Assembly: GCA_049999725.1 (NCBI GenBank)
Contig: JBNGIS010008884.1
Coordinates: forward strand, 57,639 to 121,638
Source of the DNA: Haplomitrium mnioides
Taxonomy: Eukaryota > Marchantiophyta > Haplomitriopsida > Calobryales
Direction: 5' to 3'
Length of the DNA stretch: 64,000 bases
Each line of letters starts with the position of its first letter. Position 1 is the first letter of the stretch. Shown here in pieces: positions 1 to 10,563 of this stretch. Position numbers and translations under genes: made by a program. Below the pieces are notes generated by a model. That model was not told where the DNA came from and searched no databases. It worked only from the letters and a program-made list of their open reading frames with translations.

Positions 1-1030
1 CTGATGAAGACTTAGAAGTTATTAGAGGAAACTTAGATTTGATCTTATTTTTTTATTATGTGTAGATTTGAGTATATAGTAAATTCTATTCTTACTAGAA
101 TTTCTTAGAAGCTAGTTTTTTAAAGAAGTATATAGTATTTCTTAAGTAACTAGAAAAATTTTACAAAAGTGAAAAAACTCTTGTAAATCAGAAGTTATAA
201 CCGATCAAAGCTACAAAAGTGATCTGCATAAAAGTCAAAATGGATAGTGTCAACAGATTATAAAATATAAATACTACTATGTAACTAAAAAGTCTATTTT
301 GAAAGCTTTCCAACAAGGAAGTGCTAAGGATTGTTTTAGAGATTCTTTTAGAATAGACTAAAGACGAGAAAAGTCAATTTGTTCTTTTACTTATTCTTTG
401 AGAGAATCTCCAAGGATCATCTTAAGAATTGTTTGTAGGGATAAGTAAAAGGAAAAAAAGTATTGGATCAATAGTTGAGATTCTTTTATAAGAGAAGCTC
501 CAAATGAGAAGCTTTTTCTTGAAAAAGAAAACAAAAACTTTTAAGATTTAATAGATAGAGAGATAATCACCATGGATTCTTTATCTATTGTGATAGAATG
601 TTTAGTTTTACTCCTAGTGATTACCTAAACTAGAATATAAAGAGGGAGAAGAGAGAGAAAAAAAACTTTAGATTTGGAGATTTTAGACTTGGGAGTTGTG
701 AGACACCTTTGGAGAAGCGCTTGGAGGAGTTCTTGGAGGAGCTACTTTGAAAACTCATTGGAGGGAAAACACTTGAAGAGTAGTTTTTTCATAAAGTAAG
801 GAGTGTGTTGAGAGTTAGAAGAGTGAGAGCAAGAGTTTGCGTGAGGACATTTGGAGTAAAGAGTGGAGAACTTCCAATATGTTTTGTATTGAGTACTTAC
901 ACTTGGTAGGCTTTGTTGTGTATTGATGATTGCAGCCACACTTCAACCCACCTCTCATGTTAAATGTGCACCTAGAATCAAAGTCACATGAGAAAAAACA
1001 AGCAAAGCCTCTAGATTCACATTTTTTTTG
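1..1030 (+). repeat. LTR-like repeat, left copy (cut by window edge)
   Basis: This stretch matches 7671-8570 along most of its length. Both copies carry a start near 'ttagatttgatc', a middle part around 'ataaccgatcaaag', and an end with 'acttcaacccacctctcat' followed by 'aaagcctctag'. Gag-like sequence follows directly, so it probably serves as the 5' LTR of the decayed gypsy element, with a TATA-like 'aatataaagaggg' near 633. The true left border is not visible. The right copy lacks roughly 200 bases found here at about 600-780. Confidence 0.6.
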
Positions 1031-3480
1031 TTCGATTGCGAGGATCTCATTAATAAGAGGGAAAGAAGGTGGCGATCAGGCTTCATCATGTTGAATGTCA
1101 AGAGAGAACGTGACATGAAATTGGCCAAGAATTTCTGAAATTGTAAGGAGGATCAATAGCTCACCACTGCCATAGAACAACTTTGAGTTGAAGAGATTAA
1201 TCAATTGAGTGAGCTATTACTTACTTTTATGAGTGACTTTGCTTATTTGGCAATATTGTTATATCAATGATTGTACACTCCAATAGAATTGATTTGGACC
1301 TTGGAGCATGAGCGAGCATTTCATCAAATCAAGAAGAGAATTCACAACAGTCTTAATGTATGAGTAAGAAATGACCATTGTGGTATTAGTGCTTATTGTG
1401 ACCAAAATACATATGTGCAAAAGATTGGTGGAACAAATTTGAAGTGGAAAGAATGTAGAACATATTGGCAAATTTGAATCTCTTTTTTCCCAATTCTAAT
1501 CCAAGTTGTTTATGAGGTATATATTTTTGTCTTGTGGTAGATATGGTAGGTGTTGCAAGAACGAGAAGGCAATCGAGGAACAGGATCAAGCTATCAAATC
1601 AAGATGGGCAAGATTTCAGTCTTCTATGGCAAAGAAGATGAAAATATGCAAGATTATCTATGAGATTTCAAATGTGCTTGCATTGGCAATGGTGAGAAGT
1701 GACCAAATGATTGGTTGGCGTTGTTATCTTGAACGTAAGGCTCTTTGATGATACAAAGAGCAAAAAGAAAAAAAATTCTTGAGTCATGAGCAACTTTGAC
1801 AAAAGCTTTGGTGGAGGAATTTCTCCCAACGGAGAGCTATGAGAAACTTCTTCAAGAAGTAATAGAATTGAAACAAGGGGAGAATGAAAAAGTACATGCA
1901 TATGTTGAGAGAGTAGACTATTTAGAGACTTAGTTTCAAAATGTGTTGAGAAAGAGTGGTGAGAATGTGAGTTCTCTTATGGTGGACATTACAAAAATGT
2001 TGGCAAAGCATTTTATTTCAAGGTTGAAACCTGAAATTCGAGCAAAGGTGAAATATGAAAAGCCAACTACTTAAGCGGAGTCTTTGAGAATTGCTTTAAG
2101 GATGGAAGAGAGCTTTGAGGATGAGAAAAAAGAGAAGGTTGTTGTGCTATCAATGATTGCACAACCCATAGTGGCGTTAGTGGTTCGTCCTCTACAAGCT
2201 CCAAATCTACCTATGAATGAGGTGTTAATATTGACTAAACATCTAGAGAAGTTGAGTTTGAATCTTATGCAAGCTTTGGAGAGAAGGCTTGAAAGTTGGC
2301 CTAGGCCTAATAGAAGAGGGCCAACACATCAAGAGAATATAGAAAATATTACAAGTTTTGGATGTGCAGGAGGATACTTCATCACAAATTTACCAAATTG
2401 AAGGAATGGTGCAAATATAATTGGTAGATAGAGAGATGTGAATCAAGCTCAAGAGAGGGTCATTGTGTCAATGGATGTTGGAAAGGTTCCTCATGATGAG
2501 ATGGGAGAGAGCTCAACAAAAAAAGTGGAAAAGGTAGTCATCACTTTGATTGATGTTGAAAAGGTTCCCCACGATGAGGTGGGAGGAAGTTCAATGAGTC
2601 AAGTGCAAGAGACGATTGTCACCTTGATTGATGTTGAAAAGGTTCCTCACGGTGAGGTGAGAGGGAGTTTAATAGATCAAGAAGTGGACATGTTGTCCCA
2701 TGAAAGGAAGCGAGCTAGAGTAGTCGAGGAGACTATGAGATCCAAACCATCACCAAGTCAAGAGAGGCACCATGATGTGGAGATGACCAAGAAGCCAAGT
2801 AAACCGAGAAGGCAATTAAGGATAGAAGACTTCTCCATTTCAAAACATCAAACGGAGTACAATGTTATAGAAGACATTAGGAACTTAAAAGCCAATATCA
2901 CAGTGGGACAATTGGTGGCAATAAATCCAACGTTGTGAAGAGAGTTACGTAGAGGAATAAACACCAAACAACTTCCAAGGTAGAAGAAGTCTCAACCAAC
3001 AATTGCTATGCAAGTGTTATAGATACATAAGTATGTGGAAGGGCTCCAAAATTTGATATCATATGTAAGGGGTATATGGTTCCTAAAGTGTTGTTAGATG
3101 GAGGTTTGACGGTAATGCAATGTTTGAAGATTTGATGAAGAAGTTGGGTTTGAAAATTATGAAGCCTTTAGGGTTTACGGTGGGTATAGCTAACAATTCT
3201 AAAGTACACCCACTTGGGGTGATTGAGAAAGTGCTAATCACGATAATGGATATTTCTATCTCTTTTTTGTTTTAAGTTTTGAGAGAGTCTAGCTATAACA
3301 TGTTGCTTGGAAGGCCATGGTTGTGAGGTATTAAAGCCATCAACAATTGGAACAAGAAATATCAATAGTTCACACTGCACATCAAAAACACAAACTCATA
3401 GAAGAAATGCAATATATTTCATATGAGCACAAAATGGTGCGATTACATAAAAGGGAAGAGTGCACACACACAACTCCAAT
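1031..3480 (+). pseudogene. Ty3/gypsy gag and protease remnant
   Basis: Reading across frames gives a typical plant gypsy gag: a stretch near 1810-2120 that reads as EEFLPTESYEKLLQEV, then HAYVERVDYLE, then ISRLKPEIRAKVKYEKP and AESLRIALRMEES. A hydrophilic linker follows (2438-2938) and then a retropepsin-like region near 3080-3340 with LLDGG (family motif D-S/T-G), VGIANNSKVHPLGVIEKV and YNMLLGRPWL. Several stops and frameshifts interrupt it and no reverse transcriptase follows. It lies just downstream of the left LTR-like repeat in the same orientation and is interrupted on the right by a GC-rich insertion. Assignment to gypsy is from family knowledge; the element cannot be active as read. 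Confidence 0.65.
2474..2680 (+). repeat. 78-bp in-frame tandem repeat in gag linker
   Basis: Three units of 78 bp start at 2474, 2552 and 2630; the third is partial. Each encodes a 26-residue block beginning DVEKVPHDEVGGSS (with variants DVGKVPHDEM and DVEKVPHGEV). The period is a multiple of three, so the frame is kept. Confidence 0.8.
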
Positions 3481-6400
3481 CTGCCTCAGGTATAGCACTA
3501 ACCCTAACTTAACTAAAAGAGCTGCTCGCTCAACCTGACAGCCTATCAAAGCTTGTTAATTTAATAAGAACTACATTAAAATTGGCTCTAAGGATCATAA
3601 AGTGCGAGTATATGTGAATGGCAGTGGTGTCAGCCCCCTAGTCAGAGCCTTAACTCTTTTCCGACAGAGTTAACCGCACTTAAGGGCTGACTTAGTGTTT
3701 CGGGACGTTTTATGGGAGAGGCTTTGCACCGAATGGACCCCAACTTTTACTTACCAACTCTGGAGTGTTGCGCAACACTCAACACACCCAAGCACACCAC
3801 CCAAGCACACACGCCTTCTTCCAAAGTCCGCAGATGCTGGTCACTCCCCTTCTTCAGGCCTTAATCTTGAAAGGTGCCACTTGGAAGATAGGGGCAGATA
3901 GAATAGAGAGTCTGACTCTTGACTGCGAGGGCCTCTTGGTGGTTCCTCTCTTGAGAGCCTCAATGGGTTCTTACTTGTCTCCCAGTCCTGGCCACTAGCC
4001 AACAGTTGCTTTAGCAGCCCACTTGCTCATGCACATTCATTTCTCAAGGCATACACTGGTAGGCAGTTATACTGCTGAGTCAATTCCAAACTATACTTCA
4101 GGAGCCCAGAACTGGACCCAATCACCATGTTTACAAACAAGAAACAAGTCCCAGCATCCAATTATCACAATATACTATTGTTAGTCCTGACTTCCCCTTC
4201 CAGGGTGTCATCAGGATTTGACAAATGGAATGCATGTACTCTAATTACTAAGAACTCCACAGAACTACAAACGAAACACAAATCTAATTAGACACATGCA
4301 CCTATACACATTTACACATACACCCTGCCCCGCCAACATTGCAGGCCTATCCACCTCTCAAGAGCCAATCTTTTCTCCAAAACTCCTTTCAACTCCCCTC
4401 AGCAACTCCAGTATTCCTCTGACTCTTCAACCACGCACTCAGATCCAGATAGTTTTTCAACTTCCCTCGCGAGAAGCGCTGAATTTACTTCCTCAGGCTC
4501 TGAAGAGGATTTCTTTAACTTCCACCTCTGGAAGACAGTCCTCTCGATTGCTGGCCACCCACTCCACCTTGAGCTTCGAAGGGATCTTCTCTGCAGTGCA
4601 CGGGCACTAACACAGCCACTCCTCTCTTGAAGTCACAAGATTTTAACACCAGCAACCTTCTCCGAATGCTGCTGGGACTGATCTCTTGCACAAATCAAAG
4701 CTGAGACGACACTAGGACCCCCCTTGGCTGCCCCTCACGAAATACAAACCGAAAGAATCCTCTTCTCTTCTGAGTGTTGATCCACCTCCAAATGTTGGTC
4801 CGCCTTCAAATGTGAGTACACTTGAGTAGTCTGAGCCTCTAGAGCCTTCTGCTCAGCAATTCCTAGCACCTTCTCAGTCCACCTCTACCATGTGATGACC
4901 TTCCTTCACGAGTCCACCCACTTCACCCAAGGTCTCACCAGAACTCTCTCCTTCGTATCCCGCTGCTTTCTCTACACCAAAAAGCAGTCCTCGTAGCTTC
5001 AGCGTGAGCGAGTCTATCCCCGCGCTTATTTCCCCTCCAGCCTCCACGATTCATCACCGCCCTTCCTTGAAGGTCCCTATTTCACTTATCCCACGGTTGA
5101 GAGGTGTAACCCGCCTTTTTACATGGCTCATAGGTAGTATTTTTTCCAGATTCAGAATCTAAAAATGTCACCAACAGTTGTGCTTTGTTGTTTTCTTTCC
5201 AACAAGACTGATTTCACGCAAAACCGACACATGTAGCTCTTGCAATCCGCATTTGAATCGGTATACATTTTTTTCTTTTGTTTTTTTCTCATTTTAGCTT
5301 GACAACCCGTGAGATCCTTCGAATGCCAGGTAGCTGACAGGTGGCGCGTCGGAGGAGCCCGTTGGATTCCTCAGACACAGAAACCAGTGAGATTCCACGG
5401 ACGTTAGGCAGCTGACATGTGGCGCGTCGGGGTAGCCCGTTGGATTCGCAAGTCTCAAGATTCCTGAGGGATCTCTAATACTCCCGCAGATTCCCAGAGG
5501 CCCGCATGAGCGCCATGTTTCCAAAAATTCCTTGGAACCTAGCCGTCGCTTCTCGTAACCTCGCCGTTGCTTCGCGGAACCCCACAGTCGCCTTTCGGAA
5601 CCCTGCCGTCGCTTGTCGGAATACCACCACGTCATCCGTTGCCCCGCCGTCCGACGTCGCCCCGCAAGGGGTAGGCAAACCGTAGCAGTTGACCCGCGCT
5701 GACTCCTCTTCCGCGGATGCCACGTCATCCGCAAAATAGTCCTTTGTTGAGTAAGAACGTTACCTGTTATCGCTGTTTCGGCATCTGCTCGCAATAAGAA
5801 CGGAGGCTTCCTTCGCTTAACTCCTTCCTCCGCTTGATATAAGAACTATAGCAGACTCCCTATAGATCCCCTTTGAACTTTCAACGCGCCCCGTCAAACT
5901 TTCGTCCTCGCCAATGCTGGAACTGCGATAGGTTGCCCTTGCGGCTGCTGATCCCTTGCTTCTTCCACTGGCCGGATCATTGACAGATCACCTTTTCGCT
6001 GCTGTCCCCGCTTGTGCATCCAGCGGATCCCTGCTAGCTTGGCTCCCCACATCGTAGGAAGGATCGAAACCCTTTAAACTGGGGAACCCCACTTAGGGAG
6101 GCTAAACCCCGTTAAGTTTTGCGGGGCGTGCTCATTCCCACATGACTGTCCGCAGACTCCTTGGGACTGGCACGTGTCCTCAATTTCCGTTAAGTGCGTC
6201 GGGGATGCCACGTTTCCACAATGCCCCACACACTCTCCCAAGCTCTGAAACTGTGATAGGTTGCTGCTTCGCCCTTCTTGCTTAGCCTTGCAGTTGCATC
6301 AAGGAATCGTCCATGCAGCCGTAATAGTGACCAGTCTTCGCTTTGTCAATCACCGCTTACCCTTTCTCGCTTGGCTTTTAAGCAACCCTCCATGCCGCCA

Positions 6401-7130
6401 AAATAGTGACAAGTCACCTCTTCGTCTGGTCACTGCTTCGCTTATCTCTGTTTCGCCATCACTTCTGACCCGTTGGACCTTCCTTCACAGATCCCTTTTA
6501 AGTGGGGAACCCACATAGGGAGGTTGATCGGATCCCCTTTAACTAGGGATCCCCGTGTAGGGAGGCGAGATCCCGTCGAACCTTTTGACTCTTGGAAGCT
6601 GCCATGTCATCCGTTAACTCCGTGAAGCATGCCGGGAGCGCCACGTTTCCGCAGCGCCCCACGGACTCCTCGGGCTGTGGCCGTTGGTTAACTTCTCGAA
6701 GGTCGTTCTTCTTTAGTTCTGGCTCATTCTCTTTGATTCAAATTGCCTTGCGATTGCCTTGAGCTCTTCTCTCCATCAAGTTATAGCCCCAAATGGTTGC
6801 GATTTGAGGATGCAGTGGTCCAAACTGTTGGCTCCTCCGTTCTGCCTCCCGACTTTCAACCCCTTCCTCCGTTCTTGCCCACCCTTGTCAGCCCTGCCTC
6901 GGTCCTAATTCGCTGCCAGCTCCTTTGATCCTCCTGCTAGCCCGCTTACCTGTTTTCTCTGGATCCCACAGGGCTTCTCCTTGGCTTGCAGGCTTCATGA
7001 CATCCATAGGGAGAGACATAAAAGAAAGGAAGGGAAGGGAAAGGAGGGAGAGGAGAAAGGTGCAGGATTGGTATAACAACAATAAAACAATAACATACAC
7101 TCAAACACAACAGGCTAACACAAACTGGAG
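3481..7130. mobile_element. GC-rich non-coding insertion in the gypsy element
   Basis: Base composition changes sharply here from AT-rich to about half GC, and no believable gene is present. It separates protease remnants on the left from acidic linker-like coding remnants on the right. It is rich in short internal repeats: 'gctgacatgtggcgcgtcgg' type units near 5333 and 5411, 'ccgtcgcttctcgtaacc' type units at 5540-5640, and blocks around 'ggggaacccacatagggagg' near 6063, 6490 and 6545. A phrase like 'gcttgatataagaact' near 5835 recurs as 'gcttgatataggaact' near 45427 inside another non-coding insertion. It may be a non-autonomous retroelement (LARD type) or a retroelement leader; I could not find terminal repeats or a target duplication. 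Confidence 0.45.
5330..5640. repeat. Short GC-rich tandem repeats
   Basis: Two units of about 78 bp, 'gctgacaggtggcgcgtcgg' at about 5333 and 'gctgacatgtggcgcgtcgg' at 5411, both followed by 'agcccgttggattc'. They are followed by four degenerate units of about 20-24 bp containing 'gccgtcgcttctcg' and similar between 5540 and 5635. Confidence 0.6.
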
Positions 7131-7670
7131 AAATCCACCAGGCTTGGAAACTCTGAATTCACAAAAAATGAAAAAACTTAGACACACTCGGCCGACAGGT
7201 GGTGATGAGATAAGTAGTTCGAAGAGAGAAATCATAGAGTACTTCTCCACGGATGAGGAGTATGAAATCAACATTTATGAAGTAGACACAAATATGGAGG
7301 ACTTATCAGATGAGGAAAATGATCTACCAAGGATGTGCGTAATAGAGGTTATATTAAAGGTGCTTGGAAAAGTTTCTCGAGTATTTGATTATGAGTAACG
7401 ATGTTTAATCCAAGATGCTACAAGAGAGAGCAAAAGGTATTTTTTCTGTGCAACTACATATTCTCATGTCACACCTGGTTTTTTTAACAAGAATGCACTA
7501 TGATTGTATGAACTATGACAAGATGAAACCATTTTATGCCCGTAAGGAAGAACTTATTCCAAGGGCGGAGTGAAACCTTATAGGTAGGTAAAATGTGAAG
7601 GCAAGAGATGGTTTTGTGAAAAGTTGAATGTGCTTAGACCATTTTCAAAGAATAGGATGCATTATGATGA
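7131..7670 (+). pseudogene. Gypsy polyprotein fragment, continuation after the insertion
   Basis: An open stretch (to 7398) encodes an acidic linker with REIIEYFSTDEEYEIN and DLSDEENDLPRMCVIEVI. Beyond a stop, 7500-7670 still reads as YDKMKPFYARKEELIP. It has the orientation of the 1031-3480 remnant and leads straight into the right LTR-like repeat, so I read it as the right part of the same interrupted element. The precise domain is not recognisable. Confidence 0.4.
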
Positions 7671-8570
7671 ATTATGGAGAAGACTGAGAAGTTATTAGAA
7701 GAAACTTAGATTTGATCAGTTTCATTTATTATGTGTGGATTTAAGTATAGGGTAAATTGTGTTCTTATTAAAATTTTTAAAGAGGCTAGTATTTTATAAA
7801 AGTATATAATATTTCTTGAGTAACTAGAAGTAATTTTCAGAAGTGAAAAAGCTCTTGTAAGCCAAAAGTTATAACTGGTCAAAGTTACAAAAGTGATTTG
7901 CAGAAAAGTCACAATAGATAGTATCTACAGATTATAAAATACAAATATTATTATATAAGCAAGAAGTTTATTTTACAATCTTTTCAACAAGCTATAGTAT
8001 AGGCAAATTGAATAAGTGTTAAGAATTTTATAGAGATTATTCTAGAATAAACGAAAGATGAGAAAAGTCAAGAAAAGTCAATTTGTTCTTTGACTTATTT
8101 TTTAAGAGAATCTCAAAGGATCATCTTAGGAATAGTTTGTAGGGACAAGTGGAAGGCATAAAAGTCTTTGATAGGAGAAGCGCCAAATGAGAAACTTCTT
8201 CTTGAAGAAGAAACAAAAAGTCCAAATATTTTAGGAGCACTTTTAGGATTTAATAGATAGAGAGATAATCACTATGGATTCTTTACCTATGGTGATAGGT
8301 AAAGATAATTACTAGGAGTAAAACTAGAAGTGTGTTGAAAGTTGAAAGTTCAAAAGGTGAGAGCAAGAGTGTTTTGAGTGAGTACATTTGGAGTAAAGAG
8401 TGGAGAATCTCTAATATATTTTGTATTGAGTAATTACACTTGGTAGGCTTTGTAGAATTTGTTGTGTATTGATGATTGTAGCCACACTTCAACCCACCTC
8501 TCATATTCAATGCGCACTCAACATCAAAGTCATATGAGGAGAAACTCGCAAAGCCTCTAGCTTCACACAA
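7671..8570 (+). repeat. LTR-like repeat, right copy
   Basis: This is the partner of 1-1030 with scattered substitutions, a deletion of about 200 bases near 8320, and a short segment near 8285-8330 ('ttactaggagtaaaactag') that is the reverse complement of the matching part of the left copy ('ttagttttactcctagtg', about 601-618). The copies look old. No flanking target duplication could be assigned. Confidence 0.6.
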
Positions 8571-9625
8571 CAGAGAAATTCTAAGTATAATATTGACCTC
8601 CTTGAAGGCTTATTCTAAAATCAAGTGATCTAAAAAAGAAGCAAGAGAAGTTGATGTCAACAAAATGGTCTTCACAATTAAAGACAACATGAGTGAGAAA
8701 TGCTTCAAGTTCTTTACAGATTCTGACATTCAATGATGGAATGAATTTTTTCTTGCCCAACAAAAGATTGCCCCATACATCATTGAAAGAAAGCAACAAG
8801 ATTTAGAAACAAAATTCATGTTTCTAGCTTATGAATCTACAAACTCTTGTAATGATTCTCAAAATATTAGTGTAGTTTTTCAAGTTGATATTCACGAGCC
8901 AAAGTAAGAGGCTTCACTTAAATGCATCTTTTGTCTGTGTTTGAGTAATTTATAATAGAGCATCTAGACCATGAGAAGGAATCATTTCACATCAAGCAAG
9001 ATACATGCACAAATTTGGCAACCTATACAATGTGAAAGTCCAAATGTTTATTTGTATTGTCGCATTACTCAATCCAAAAAGTAGACCATTTTGGATTGCA
9101 AAAGTTTTCAAAGTTTTGTCATTTGTTAGGAAAGAACCTCCAAACCTAAAACAAGTAATTGTTGAATGGTTTTTTTTGCACTTGATGTAACACAGACCAC
9201 AATTCTCTCTTTTGATTTTAGTCTCATACAAAAAAAACTAATTGAAGAAAACTACTCTAGCTACCATAAAATCAAATCTATTTGAATATAAAAGACATAA
9301 AGTAATCAATCCTTGAGTGTTTAAAAGAGAATCAACTAACGTGATCAACACTGAGAGGCACCGTGAAAATCTTGATGAATACTCTAAAGCCGAGTCTGAA
9401 GAAATAAAGACTAGTGATTAAATACATTTATGATTTGTTTTTGAAATAAATGTTTCTCTACTATATTGTTTATAATATATTTTAAGCTTATGCTATAGTT
9501 TAAGTTTGATACATTTTATAAAGTATGTGAGTATTTTTATTCACAAAACTTCTTGTTGTTGAGACGAATTTATATGCACGTTTGAACTTTTTTGTGTGAG
9601 TTATTGCTAATTGATTCTTATCATC
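8571..9625. other. AT-rich intergenic stretch
   Basis: No gene is supported. Plus-strand fragments such as FWIAKVFKVLSFVRKEPPNL (about 9090-9150) hint at an old coding relic, but stops are frequent and I recognise no family. Confidence 0.5.
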
Positions 9626-10524
9626 TATAATAGTACAAGCATAATATTGTGCTATGTATGAGAAAATGGAGAGGAGTAAAAGAAGTGGGAGAGGGTTGCT
9701 TTTACGATTGAAATCATTTTAAGGTCACTTGTTTTTGAAGTTGCAATAGTACAAGCATAAGGTTGTGCTATTTATAAGAAAATAGAGAGGAGTGAAGGAA
9801 GTGGTAGTGAGTCACTTTTAGGGTAATATTAGATTACTTGCCTTTGAAGTCACTTTTGGTGAAGAGTAACTTTTAAGTTACTTGCATTTGAAGTCACTTT
9901 TGGTAGAGAGTCACCTTTAGGGCTGAAATGAGAAATGACTTGTAAGTAAAGTAAGAGGGATGACACCCTCTTCTCTTGTATAAATAGAAGGGCTTCTTAG
10001 CCCTACTCCTTATTTGGGAGTTCCTCTCGAATCACTTGGGTTCTTTGGTTGCTTGGCTTTTGCTTGCACTCTTGGTCTTAGCTTGGACCTTGAGTTGCTT
10101 TTGGTTGAAAAACTCTATTAGAGTTCACCATGAGTTCTTACTCATTTGGATTTGGTATTTGAGATTCTTTTACTTTAAGAGAAGTGGTATAAGGTTACTT
10201 TTATGATTACAAGGAGATAAGATTACTTGCTTTCGAAGTTACTTTTAGAGAAGTAAGATAAGATCATTTTTAGAGTTCAAATTGGAAGTGACTTGTAAGT
10301 AAAGAAAGGGGGATGACATCTTCTTCTTTTGTATAAATAGAAGGGCTTTATAGCCCTACTCATCATTCCAGAGTTACTTTCAATTTGGTTTGGTTCTTTG
10401 GTTGCTTAGTTTTGGCTTGCACTCTTGCCTTTCGCTTGCTTATTGGCCTTGAGTTGCATAGCTCTATTAGAGTTATCTTGGAGTTGCTACTCATTTGGAA
10501 GTTGGGTATTTGAGCTCTTCTAAA
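9626..10524 (+). repeat. 5' LTR of chromovirus copy 1, internally duplicated
   Basis: The start 'tataatagtacaagcat' is a mutated form of the family LTR start TGTAATAGTACAAGC. A second LTR start occurs at 9743 and a third partial unit begins near 10165, so the LTR is about 900 bp against 469 bp for its 3' partner. Two TATA boxes (tataaatag) lie at 9979-9987 and 10332-10340, each followed by 'aagggctt'. Confidence 0.65.
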
Positions 10525-10540
10525 TTGGTATCAAAGCTAC
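10525..10540 (+). promoter_or_regulatory. Primer binding site, initiator tRNA-Met type
   Basis: The sequence ttggtatcaaagctac directly follows the 5' LTR and matches the usual plant retroelement primer site (TGGTATCAGAGC) with one change. Confidence 0.75.
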
Positions 10541-10563
10541 AGCTCTTTTTGGTGGAGAGTTAA

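Noticed and set aside
742-939. Minus-strand open frames in the left LTR-like repeat
   Set aside because: Short, not kept in the right copy, no family feature.
5294-5794. 166-codon minus-strand open frame
   Set aside because: It covers the GC-rich tandem repeats; the peptide is low-complexity and Arg/Gly-rich with no family feature.
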